Of a stretch of DNA of 64,000 nucleotides, positions 1 through 10,490 are shown one piece after another (within the stretch, counting starts at the first letter, position 1; each line of letters starts with the position of its first letter). The position numbers were made by a program, and so were the translations under genes. The notes under the pieces are model-generated. The model saw only the letters and a program-made list of their open reading frames with translations. It did no database searches and was not told where the DNA came from. Source of the DNA: Macrotis lagotis (lineage: Eukaryota > Chordata > Mammalia > Peramelemorphia > Peramelidae); NCBI RefSeq assembly GCF_037893015.1, contig NC_133658.1:638224244-638288243 (forward strand). Direction: 5' to 3'.

Positions 1-74
1 CAGCTATTATCCTGCTAATTGTTGCAGTTATCTCACTTTGAGAGGAAAAAGAATGTCATCCCTGTTTTCTAAAA

Positions 75-140
<66 letters not shown>

Positions 141-410
141 TAAATTATTTGTTAAGAAAACAGGAGAAGGAGAGTATGATAAAATATTCTTTACTATTGA
201 GCCACAACTTTTCCATGATTTTACATAAAGAAAAAAATGAAAGAAGGAGAGGAATATGGGAATATGGGAATATGGAAAAAAACAGGGAAAGGAACAGCAG
301 GAGGATGAAGGAGAAAGAAAGGAAGGGAAAAGAAGAGTAGGGGAGAGAGAAAAGCAAAAGAGGGTAAAGAAGGAACTGGTGGCTATTGTGCTTACATACA
401 CATTGGCAGA
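1..410. repeat. (GA)n microsatellite in otherwise featureless sequence
   Basis: A GA dinucleotide run of about 30 units occupies roughly 77-138. Purine-rich unique-looking DNA follows. No coding signal or recognisable interspersed repeat was seen in the rest of this stretch. Confidence 0.9.
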
Positions 411-600
411 ATAGGTCTAAACAGCTGGGTGATCAGCATGACCAGTATTTCTGGGTCTCTTCCAACCATATTCTTCAGTAATCAGACTTTGGCTCTCTGA
501 TTTGATCTAAAGTTATAATCAAGAGAATAGTTCCTGAATGATTGGAAGAAATATGTGCAAATATAAACCAAGAACAGAAAAATATTATAACAATAATAAA
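411..600 (+). repeat. Old diverged repeat, copy 1 of 2
   Basis: This segment aligns by eye to 1714-1893 in the same orientation. Shared runs include the area around 'gaccagtatttctgggtct' here and 'gaccaatatttctgagtct' there, followed by colinear similarity for about 180 bp. I estimate roughly a quarter of sites differ. It may be an unrecognised interspersed family or an ancient local duplication. Confidence 0.5.
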
Positions 601-780
601 TCATTGGCTGCCTGTGGATTCTGGATGTGATTTCAAGGGATATAAGAATTATATGGACATCAACCATTTTCATTTTGATATTTATTTAACTGCAACAAAG
701 TATGCAGCATGACTCCAGATAACAAAGGAGTAAACATAAGGATAAGAATAAAGAGACTGTAACAAATAAATATGTCTGAC

Positions 781-835
<55 letters not shown>

Positions 836-1713
836 GATGCAACTTAAAAAAATTGATTTGAAGATAGAGAATATACCTTGGCTTCACTTTTAGAGAGAAA
901 TCCCAGGGACAGAAACTCCCTCTACTGAGACAAGTCAAAAACTCTTAAATTTATTATCTTAGAGAGACTAAGATGTTAATAAGCATCTTATCCGGTGGCA
1001 CCCAGTCAATATATATCAAACACAGCACTTAAACCAGACTTCCTGGCTTTGAGGCCAGTTCTCTGCTAGGTCTGACTCTTTAATGATTTTAAAACTATGA
1101 ATTAATTTTAAAACCTATCACTAATACAATGCCTTGAAGATAATAGGTCCTTAACAAATTCTTCTTGAATAAAGGGGAAGTATTAAATATATACTTGTTG
1201 ATATTTAAAAATTATATGATCTCTAGACATAAATAACTCTATAGATGAATGATAGAGATCCACACATTTTTTGATGCATTTTATTTCAAAAGTATATTAT
1301 ACTTACTATATATAGTATGTATGTATACAACATATGCATATATTTGCACATATGCAGACATATACAGACAAAACTACATGTAAAAAGATATTTTGATATA
1401 TAGATATATATGTATTTATTATATATACAATATTTATATGTATATATTGTGAAAGACTTTTGGGATATTTTATATTTATATATTAATATATATGCACATA
1501 CAGTATATATGCAAATGTTCATGCATATATGGATTTGTATATTTATATTATATATAAAAGTTGTTGAACTATTGAAATTTAAAAATGGACTTAGATTTCT
1601 GGAAGAAACTCTGTGTATTCATGTAAATATGTTCATGTATATGTATATATATATATATGTATATATACATATATAATATATACATATAGTCATACATATA
1701 AACATATATTTAT
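601..1713. repeat. AT-rich stretch with (TA)n and TATATG-type microsatellites
   Basis: A (TA)n tract lies at about 783-834. A degenerate TATA/TATG/CATA low-complexity zone runs from about 1290 to 1705. Small open frames here encode only Tyr/Ile-rich simple-sequence peptides and are not genes. A short stretch near 1035-1075 resembles a fragment of a reversed tRNA-derived SINE, but it is too short to call. Confidence 0.7.
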
Positions 1714-1893
1714 CAGGTCCAAAAAGCTGAGTAATCAATATGACCAATATTTCTGAGTCTTTGTCAACCATGTTCCTGAATAAATAGACTCTGACTCCCT
1801 GTTTAACCTAAAATTATAACAGAGAGACTCATTCTAGAATTATTTTGAGTTATATTTATGACTATAACCCAAGTACAAACAAGAATTAGAACA
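1714..1893 (+). repeat. Old diverged repeat, copy 2 of 2
   Basis: Partner of 411-600 in the same orientation, about 1.3 kb away. No terminal structure was recognised. Confidence 0.5.
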
Positions 1894-2039
1894 TGTACAT
1901 ATAATTTTAAAGGTGGACCTCACTGTACTTCTCTCTTAAAACCACTAACCCTAAAAAGCTTTCAAGACTGATAGGTGTCTAAACTCAAAGGAGGATCAAT
2001 AGGGGAATGAATGTAAGAAGTGTGCAGGAGAAGAGGGGG

Positions 2040-2345
2040 ATCATTAGAGATGGCAGAATGTATTAGTATCTCCTTTAGTCCCCCAAATAAACATACAGAA
2101 TATTCAACCTAGTTTCAGTTTTTCTCTATTATATTACTTGTTTGTCCATTCTGGGATCATGTGCTATTATTAAATAACCTACCTTTATTCTAGATGTCTT
2201 CTCTTCACATTTATTCCATCTTTTAGGGTTCAATTAAATCTAAATTTCTTCTAAAGATATTAGACTTCTTGACATATTTTCTAAATCTGTATATAGAAGA
2301 ATGAAAAAATTGGTATAATCCTTGCTCTCTACTTTCACTTTCTGA
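2040..2345 (+). repeat. Possible L2 3'-end remnant
   Basis: Pyrimidine-rich sequence around 2180-2270 resembles the tail of L2 elements ('...cttcacatttattccatctttt...'), but it is heavily decayed. I give this low confidence and see nothing else in the interval. Confidence 0.3.
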
Positions 2346-2968
2346 TCTGCCCTTATCTATCCTGACTTAGAGAGCAGAGAGCCAGCACAGGGGCAGTAGG
2401 GTGAGGTCTGGGACTAACCTCAGAACAGCTGTAGAAGCTTTTGACATTGTAAGCTGGAAGGAGAGCTCCAGTGAAGTTGGAGGGAGAGTTCCAGTGCATT
2501 GGGTGGGAGTTCTAGCACAGCAGCTAGATATCAATACAGTCAATTCTGCTGGCCTGGAAGACCAGGGCCCCATATTTTTAGTGGAGTCCATGTATTTTCA
2601 GTTGAGCCCTCCCCCCATCCCTGTGAGAGAAAGTGACTCTTTCCAGAAAAAAACACAGTAAGAACCCCCCCACCACCACCACCACACAAACCCACAGGCT
2701 CAGGTGTAAGCATCAGATCACTCTCAGTACTGAATGAATAATGAGAATAACTATATAGCCCAAGGGTCCAGCACACATTCAAGGATAATTCAGACCCAAG
2801 CCTAGGTAGTGGGTCACAAATCAAGTTCACAGACACTTCAGAGAAAGCCTCTAATGCCCTCTACTGGCTGGTCCATTTGGAGTTATTAAACACAGTGAGC
2901 AAAGACTCTAGGCTTTTCAAAACCGAAGGTTGGTGAACCAGCCCTCCCCAATACATAATCTTAGGAAA

Positions 2969-4116
2969 ATGAAGAAAGGTCAGTAGTAGGGGGTTCCAGT
3001 GAAAGCTACATTGAAGACAAAGACCCTAACAGATAGATCAAGAACTTGTGAGGAGAGTATGAATTGGTCTCTAGCCCAGAAAGACTTCTTAAAAGAAATC
3101 AGGAAGGACTTTAAAAATCAATTGGAAAAACTGGAAAAAAGAAACCCCCCAAAAAAATTAACACCTTGCAAAAAGAAAAAAAAATCTTTGGGAAATATAA
3201 TTGGACAAATGAAAAAAAAGAAAGTAATTCTCTCAAAATCACAATTGGGCAAATAGAAAACATTCAAAAATCGAAATGACCAATTGGAAAAGGAGTTGCA
3301 AAAGGAAAATGAAAAATATTCTTCTCTAAAAAAAAGAATGGAATCTGTGGAAACTATTAACTTCATGAGACAACATGAATCTGGTAAACAGAACCAAAAA
3401 AAAATAGAAGAAAATGTAAACTACCTTATTGGCAAAACTGTTGACCTATAGAATAGATCCAGGAGAGACAACTTAAAAATCACAGTCTTCCTGAACACAT
3501 TAAGGATAAACAAAGCCTGGTCCCAATAATTCAGGATCTTTGGAAGGAAAAATACCCTCATATCATGGAACCAGAGGGCAAAATACTTTTTGAGAGAATA
3601 TATCAAGCTCCTCCTGAAAGGGATCCCAAAATGAAAACACCAAGGAATATTGTGGCCAAATTCCAGTACTATCAGGTAAAAGAAAAAACTCAAGCAGCAA
3701 CCAGAAAGAAAGAAAGAATACCAGGATGGCTAGGCAGTGCAGTGGATAAAGCACAGGCCCTAGAGTCAAGAGTACCTGGGTTCAAATCCAGTCTCAGACA
3801 CTTAATAATTACCTAGCTGTGTGGCCTTGGGCAAGCCACTTAACCCCATTTGCCTTGCAAAAACCTAAAAAATATAAAGAAAGGATACCAAGAAGCCATA
3901 AAATGAATATGCAGGAACTGGCTGCATCAACATTAAAGAATTGAAGGGCCTGGAATATGATATTCCAAAGAGCAAGGGAGCTTGGAATGCAGCCTTTCCA
4001 TCCAGGGGAAAAGATAGACAATTAATAAAAAAGGAGACATCCAACTTTTCCTGATAAAAAGACCCAGACTAAATAGAAAATTTGGACATCAAAGAGAAGA
4101 CTCAAGAGACACATGA
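2969..4116 (+). pseudogene. L1 ORF1p remnant (RNA-binding coiled-coil protein)
   Basis: ORF1p coats LINE RNA as a trimer. Visible parts are a Lys/Glu-rich coiled-coil region (translation of about 3059-3420, with heptad-like stretches such as 'NQLEKLEKRN'). After it comes the RRM/C-terminal part, where 'ERIYQAPPERDPKMKTPRNIVAKFQ' reads as the family's conserved 'ERIHR.PPKRD...PRNIIAKF'-type block (3591-3665). The frame is broken by several stops, and a SINE at 3724-3875 interrupts it. The start at 2969 was picked by comparison with the equivalent ATG of the HAL1-like copies in this window. It is a fossil of a LINE protein, not a host gene. Confidence 0.75.
3724..3875 (+). mobile_element. WSINE1-type CORE-SINE in L1 ORF1
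   Basis: tRNA-derived head ('gtggataaagca', 'gggttcaaatcc' B-box) followed by the CORE segment and a short A-rich tail. Target-site duplication 'aaagaaagaatacca' (3709-3723) versus 'aaagaaaggatacca' (3876-3890), one mismatch in 15. Mobilised in trans by LINE machinery. Confidence 0.95.
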
Positions 4117-4744
4117 AATGTTAAAAAAAAAAAAAGGAAAAGAAAAAATTGCTATCCAATGAGATGAAACTGGCTATATCCCCACCTGGGAAAAAAGATT
4201 CTCATTAATCTTGAGAATTATAACTCTATTAAAGATAATATACTTATCCAGAAGTAATGGACACTCATGATTTCTCTGGTGCTCAGATAGGATAATATAA
4301 CAGCATATCTCCTTTAAAAGGGGGGACAGTAAAGAGACGGGAGGATAGAAGAGAATGAATGGGGTAAATCACGTTGGGTGAAGAGGTACAAAGGACGAAT
4401 TGAAATAGAGGGGAAGAAGGGAAAGGGGAAGAAGGGAGGAGGTGAGAACCTCCTGAATCTTACTGTCATCAGATTTGGCTCAAAGAAGGATTAACATACA
4501 CACCCTCAATTAAGTTTATAATCTTATCTTACCTTTCAAATATTAAAAGGGGAAATGGAGGAGGAAAAGGGGAACTAATGGAAGGAAGAAAGAAAATGGG
4601 AAAGATAGGGGAGGGAGTGAATATAAGGAGGTAAACACACTGCAAAAGGTGGAATTCAAAAGTAAAATACTAGGAATATGGATAAAGTAAAAAAAAAGGG
4701 CAAAAACACAAACAGATGGAAGATAACATGGAGTGAAATAGTTA
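4117..4744 (+). other. Long L1 inter-ORF region
   Basis: About 630 bp between the ORF1 stop and the first ORF2 codons, purine-rich with an internal A-run. From about 4320 to 4570 it aligns by eye with the 3' UTR of the HAL1-like elements in this window (for example 22240-22450). Shared landmarks in the same order are '...atggggtaa', '...tcatcag...ctca.ag', 'aa.aacatac' and 'atcttacc'. This supports descent of the HAL1-like elements from an L1 of this type by loss of ORF2. Confidence 0.6.
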
Positions 4745-5679
4745 GTAATTATAACTTTGAATGTGGATAAGATGAACTCTCCCTTAAAATGTAAGCAAAT
4801 AGCAGATTGGATTAAAACCCAGAACCTAACAATATGCTGTTTACAAGAAACTCATCTGAAACAGAGAGATACATATACAGTAAAGGTAAAAGGTTGGATC
4901 AGAATATATTTTGCTTCAGTCAAAGTGAAAAAGGCAGGGGCAGCAATCCTTATCTCACACAAAGCAGCTGCTAAAACAGATCTCATTAAAAGAGATAAGG
5001 AAGGAAACTATAACCTGGTTAAAGTTACTATAGACAGTAAAGCAATTTCAATTTTAAATATGTACCTACCAAGTAGTATAGCATCTAAATTCTTAGAGAA
5101 GAAGCTGAATGAGTTACAGGAAGACAAAACTCTACCTATAGGAGATCTCAACCTCCCTCTCACAGATTTAGATAAATCTAACCATAAAATAAACAAGAAA
5201 GAAATGGAGGAGGTAAATAGAATGTTAGAAAATGTAGGCTTAGTAGACCTTTGGAGAAAAGTGAATGGCAAAAGAAGGTTATATACTTTTTTTTTTCCTG
5301 TAGTACATGGATGGCATTTACACAAAACCTGATCATTTACTAAGGCATAAAACCCTATAATCAAATGCAGAAAGGCAGAAATAGTGAATACTTCCTTCTC
5401 AGGTTATAAAAATCACGTGTAATATTGGAGCATGGAAAGGCAGATCTAAAACCATTTGGAAACTACGTCATTTTAAAGCAGTAAATCAAACAACAAATTA
5501 GAGAGAGAATTAATGATTTCATACCAGAAAATGACAATAATAAGATAACATACCAAAACTTATGGGATAAAGCCAAGGCAGGTATTGGGAGAGATATTAT
5601 ATCTATAAAAGCTTACATGAATAAAATAGAGAAGCAGGAAATCAAAGAACAATGCATGCAACTAAAAAATTAGAGAAAG

Positions 5680-5830
5680 GGGGTGGCTAGGTGGCGTACT
5701 GGATAAAGCACCGGCCTTGGAATCAGGAGTACCTGGGTTCAAATCTGGTCTCAGACAATTAATATTGACCTAGCTGTGTGGCCTTGGGCAAGCCACTTAA
5801 CCCCAATGCCTTGCAAAAACCTAAAAAAAA
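5680..5830 (+). mobile_element. WSINE1-type CORE-SINE in L1 ORF2
   Basis: Complete tRNA-derived SINE ending in an A-tail. The target-site duplication 'aaattagagaaag' is perfect over 13 bp (5667-5679 and 5831-5843), so this insertion is younger than most nearby repeats. Confidence 0.95.
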
Positions 5831-7073
5831 AAATTAGAGAAAGAACACATCAAAAAAACACCAATTAAACTATTAGATAATTAAATTAAATAATTTAGAA
5901 ATTCTAAAAATTAAAGAGAAATTGATAAAAGTGAAAGCAAGAAAACTAAATAAAACCAAGAGTTGATTTTATGAAAAACCAAGAAAATTGATAAACCTTT
6001 GGTTAATTTGATTTAAACAAAGAAAGAAGAAAACCAAATTACTAATATCATAAATGAAAAAGGTGAACTTACCACCAAAGAAGAGGAAACTAAAATAATA
6101 ATTCAGAACTATTTTGCCCAACTGTATGCCAATAAATTTGATAATGTAAGTGAAATGGATGAATATTTATGAAAATATAAGTTACCCAGGTTAAATGAAA
6201 AGGAACTTAAATACCTAAATAACCCTATCTCAGAAAATGTAATTCAACAAGCTATCATTGAACTTCCTGAGAAACAATCTCCAGGGCTAGATGGATTCAG
6301 AAGTGAATTCTATCAAACATTTCAGGACCAATTGGTTCTAATTCTATATAGACTCTTTGACAAAATAGGTGAAGATGGAACTCCTCTGAGCTCCTCCTAT
6401 GACACCATTATAGTGCTGATACTTAAACTAGGAAGAGTCAAATAGAGAAAGAAAATTATAGACCAATTTCCCTAATGAATATGGATGTAAAAATCTAAAA
6501 CCTTAGCAATTATAGCAAGTTATCACTAGGATAATACACTATAACCAAGCAGGATTTATCTCAGGAAAGCAGGGTTACTTCAATATTAGGAAGCTGTTAG
6601 TATAATTGACTATATCAATAACAACCCTAACAAAAATCATATGATTATCTCAATAGATGCTTTTGAAAAAGTACAGCACCCATTCCTACTAAAAACACTA
6701 GAGCGCATAGGAATAAATTGATTGTTCCTTAGAATGATATGCAATATCTATCTGAAAATCATCAGTAAGCATTATATGCAATGGGAATATGCTACAGGCA
6801 TTCCCAATAAGATCAAGGGTGAAACAAGGCTGCCCATTATCACCACTACTATTCAATATTGTATTAGAAATGTTGGCTTCAGCAATAGGAGAAGAAAAGA
6901 AATTGAAGGAATTAGAATTGAGAATGAAGAAATAAACTCTCAATCTTTTCAGATGACATAATATACCTAGAGAACTCTAAAAATTCATACACAAAGCTAC
7001 TAGAAACAATTAGCAAATTTAGTAAGTATCAGGAAACAAAGTAAACCCACATAAATCCTCAGCATATATATAT

Positions 7074-7107
<34 letters not shown>
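7074..7107 (+). repeat. (GATA)n microsatellite
   Basis: About eight GATA units following a short TA run, inside the L1 ORF2 remnant. Confidence 0.9.
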
Positions 7108-7108
<1 letters not shown>

Positions 7109-7232
7109 CACTGATACACCAACAAGACCTAGAAATTCCATTTACAGTAACTTCAGAAAATATAAAACACTTGGGAGTGGACCTGCCAAGGCAGACTCCA
7201 AAACTCTATGAAAACAACTCTAAAATGCTTTA

Positions 7233-9195
7233 AAAAATTTTTCTTTACAGTTTTTATTTCTTTTGAATTTTACAATTTTCCACAATCTTGCTTCCCAGCC
7301 CCCACCTCCCACCCCCCACATAAGGCAGTCTGTTAGCCTTTACATTATTTTCATGGTATACATTGATCTCAGTTGAATGTGATGAGAAAGAAATTATATC
7401 CCTATGGAAGAAAGATAAAAGTACAAGAGACAGCAAAATTACATAACATAATGGGTTTTTTTTAATTAAAGTTAATAGTCTGGTCTTTGCTCAAACTCCA
7501 CAATTCTTCCTCTGGAAACAGAGGGTATTCTTTATCATAGATACCCATATTTGTGCCTGATTGCTGCACTGATGGAATGAACAAGTCCCTTAAGGTTGAC
7601 TATCACCCCCATGTTGCTCTTAGGGTGTACAATGTTCTTCTGGTTCTGCTCATCTCATTCAGCATCAGTTCATGAATATTCTCCCAGGCTTCCCTGAATT
7701 CCAATCCCTCCTGGTTTCTAATAGAAAAATAGTTTTCCATGACATACATATGCCACAGTTTGTTAAGCTATTCCCCAAAGGAAGGAAATTCACTTAATTT
7801 CCAATTCTTTCTCACCACAAGCAGGGCTGCTATGAATATTTTTGTACAAGTTATGTTTCTACCCATTTTTATAATCTCTTCAGGGTATAGCCCCTGTAGT
7901 GGTATTGCTGGATCAAAGGGTATGCACATTTTTGTTGCCCTTCGAGCATAATTCCAAATTGCTCTCCAGAAAGGTTGGATGAGTTCATAGCTCCACCAAG
8001 AATGTATCAGTGTCCTAGATTTCCCACATCCCTTCCAACACTGATCATTGTCCTTTCTGGTCATATTGGACAGTCTGAGAGGTGTGAGGTGGTACCTCAG
8101 AGATGTTTTAATTTGTATTTTTCTAATAATTAGTGATTTAGAGCAATTTTTCATGACTATGGATCGCTTTGATTTTCTCATCTGTAAGTTGTCTTTGTAT
8201 ATCCTTTGACCATTTTTCAATTGGGGAATGGTTTGTCCTTTTAAAAATTTGACTCAGTTTTCTGTATATTGTCAAAATGAGTTCTTTGTCAGAAATACTA
8301 GTTGTAAAAAATTGTTTTCCAATTTACCACATTTCTTTTGATCTTGGTTACAGTGGTTTTGTTTGTGCAAAAGCTTTTTTAATTTATTTAGTCAAAATTG
8401 TCTAGTTTATTTTAATGATATTCTCCATCTCTTCCTTGGTCATAAACTGCTTCCCTTTCCACATATTTGACAGGTAAACTACTCCTTCATCTCCTAGTTT
8501 GCTTATAATATTGTTTTTTATATCTAAATTCAATGTCCATTTTGATCTTATCTTTGTATAGGGTATGAAGTATTGGTCCAATCCAAGTTTCTGCCAAACT
8601 CACTTTCAATTTTCCCAACAGTTTTTATCAAATAGAGAGTTTTTATCCCAATAGCTGGACATTTTGAGTTTATTAAACAGCAGATGACTATAATCAGTTC
8701 CTGCCACTGCATCTAGTCTATTCCACTGATCCACCACTCTATTTTTTAGCCAATACCAGGCAGTTTTGATGACTGATGCTTTATAATGTAATTTTAGCTC
8801 TGGTAGGGTTAAACCACCTTCTTTCATACTTTTTTTCATTAAATCCCTGGAGATTATCAACTTTTTATATCTCCATATGAATTTAATTACACTTTTTTTC
8901 TAACTCAGTAAAGTAATTTCTTGGAATTTTGATTGGTAGGGCACTAAACAAGTAGTTAAATTTTGGTAGAATTGTCATTTTTATTATATTAGCTCAGTCT
9001 ATCTGTGAGCATTTGATATTTGCCTAGTTAGTTAAATCACATTTTATTTGTGTGAGAAGTGTTTTGTAATTGTTTTCAAAAAGTTTCTGAGTTTGCCTCA
9101 GCAAGCAGACTCCCAGGTATTTTATATTGTCTGAAGTTACTTTGAATGGGATTTCTCTTTCTAGCTCTTCTGCTGCATCTTTCTAGCCAAATTAC
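7233..9195 (-). mobile_element. L1 LINE 3' half (ORF2 C-terminus and 3' UTR), minus strand
   Basis: Read on the minus strand, it enters ORF2 just after the reverse-transcriptase core ('KYLGVCLLRQTQKLFENNYK' near 9100). It continues through 'VVDQWNRLDAVAGTDYSHLLF' (8665-8730), then the Cys/His-rich C-terminus 'RYHLTPLRLSNM...CWKGCGKSRTLIHSWW...IQPFW..IWNY' and 'FDPAIPLQGLYPEE', characteristic of the LINE-1 ORF2 end. A 3' UTR follows, ending near 7233 with an A-rich terminus. The first ~100 bp of this fragment cover the same ORF2 segment as the last ~100 bp of the plus-strand L1, about 75% identical by eye. Confidence 0.9.
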
Positions 9196-9201
9196 ATATG
9201 T

Positions 9202-9240
<39 letters not shown>

Positions 9241-9263
9241 ACTACTATATATATATATGCAAC

Positions 9264-9316
<53 letters not shown>

Positions 9317-9320
9317 ACAG
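9196..9320. repeat. (TA)n tract with interspersed ATGCAACTAC units
   Basis: More than 100 bp of TA dinucleotides broken by two or three short 'atgcaactac' units. The Tyr/Ile open frames across it are artefacts. Confidence 0.9.
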
Positions 9321-10345
9321 AGAAGCTTATTCTGGAGCTCCCAGCCCATGAGTGAAATGGGATTGGAAAGAGATCACAGGGGTCTCCTTGCTCTGCCTGA
9401 GGCAGACCTCTCTTCCTTTGTCCATATTCAGATCTGGGTCACAGTCTAGGACCCCAGCCCCAAGAAGAGGAACAGAAGCTCAGCTTATAGCAGAACAGGA
9501 TAGGAACCTGTTCCTCATAGTTCCATGACTGAAAGGAATGCTTATTGTCACCCACAGAATGGGAGAGTAGTCAAAACCTTTCCTAAGACCTTGGAAGAAT
9601 TTAAAACCTGTAGTTCCCTAGATCTCTGAAACCACTGCAAAAACTCTCAAAGCTTGGAACAACATGTCCTCTACTTTGGAAGCAGACCCACAACTTAACA
9701 AAGAGTTAAAATCAATTTATAGACTAGGGAAATGAGCAAGCAAGAAAAGAAAGTTCTGACCTTAGACAGTTACTATGATAAAGTCAAAGTTTCTATAACC
9801 AACACCTCCAAGAAAAATGTAACTTGATTTCAGACCACAGAAGAGTTCAAAAAGGATTTTGAAAATGAAGTTAGGGAGGTAGAGGAGGTGGGAGGTGAAT
9901 ATAGATAATATATTGAAAAGTTAATGGATGAGAGAAAAATGTACTAGGAGAAAGGAAAAGGGAAAGTGGAATGGAATAAGTTGTGTCATATAAAAGAGAC
10001 AAGAAAAACCTTTTGAAGTGGAATGGAAAAGGGGGGAGTGAGAGAGTTTTAATCTCCTCAACACTGCCTCAAAGAGGGAATAACATACAGATTAAATTGA
10101 GAATAGATATCTATCTTACCCTAGAGAAAAGTAGAAGGAGGAGGGAATGAGAGAATGTGGTCTGGGGACCTTGGTGATAGAATGGAGGGAAGATTGTGGG
10201 AGGGGGTAGTCAGATGCTAAAAACTTTTGTGGAGGGTCAGGGGGAAAGGAGAGAAATAATAGAATAAATGAATATAAAGGGAATAGGATGGAGGGAAATA
10301 TATTTAGCAATAATAACAGTGGGAAAAATTGAAATAAGTTACCAT
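9321..10345 (+). mobile_element. HAL1-like element H1, internally deleted
   Basis: Half-L1 elements have an L1-like 5' UTR and ORF1 but no ORF2. This copy has 5' UTR (about 9321-9730) and the beginning of ORF1, with the 'GNEQ..KK' start near 9733 and colinear similarity to 16820-17000. At about 9925-9935 it jumps directly into 3' UTR sequence homologous to 20020 and 22210, so most of ORF1 (over 1 kb) is missing. At the homologous 3' UTR site (about 10219-10232) it lacks the SINE found in H2 and H4. Confidence 0.75.
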
Positions 10346-10364
10346 ATTAATACTGATTTATAAT

Positions 10365-10490
10365 TAATGTATGCCATCTTATCTCCCTTACTAGGCTGCA
10401 AGCATCTTGATGTTATATAGCTTTTTTTTAACGGTTTATATAGCTCTTTCTATGTGGCAGTCACTATGCTAAGCACTTCACAATTAATTT
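10365..10490 (-). mobile_element. MIR fragment
   Basis: Decayed CORE-SINE of MIR type, recognisable by the '...ctatgtggcagtcactatgctaagcactt' arrangement of the MIR end region in reverse. Confidence 0.5.

Larger units (their letters stand above)
2350..7232 (+). mobile_element. Marsupial L1 LINE, 5' UTR to reverse transcriptase, decayed
   Basis: Non-LTR retrotransposon in sense orientation. About 620 bp of GC-richer 5' UTR (2350-2968) is followed by ORF1 (about 2969-4116), an unusually long inter-ORF region (about 4117-4744) and ORF2 from about 4745. Sequence recognisable as ORF2 stops at about 7232, just after the reverse-transcriptase domain, where an oppositely oriented L1 3' portion begins. 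Two CORE-SINEs (3724-3875 and 5680-5830) are inserted with clear target-site duplications. A (GATA)n tract (about 7074-7107) lies inside ORF2. The element has multiple stops and frameshifts and cannot be active. Confidence 0.9.
4745..7232 (+). pseudogene. L1 ORF2 remnant: endonuclease and reverse transcriptase
   Basis: The AP-like endonuclease domain is readable as an open frame at 4757-5332: 'LNVDKMNSP', the metal-binding 'QETH' box, 'KKAGAAILIS', and 'GDLNLPL' (the GDFN-like motif). The frame is then lost before the terminal catalytic SDH-type motif. Reverse-transcriptase blocks follow in broken frames: '[15 protein letters not shown]' near 6280, 'MIISIDA' near 6640, and the polymerase 'F.DD' core at about 6948-6957 (SDD in place of ADD). 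A CORE-SINE sits at 5680-5830. Recognisable ORF2 ends at about 7232. Confidence 0.9.

Noticed and set aside
69-401. 110-codon Ser/Phe/Leu-rich minus-strand frame
   Set aside because: Half of it is a (TC)n translation and the rest lacks any recognisable domain.
7233-9195. Twin-priming inversion of a single L1
   Set aside because: In twin-priming the reversed part is the 5' segment lying upstream of the 3' segment. Here the forward 5' segment abuts the tail of the reversed 3' segment.
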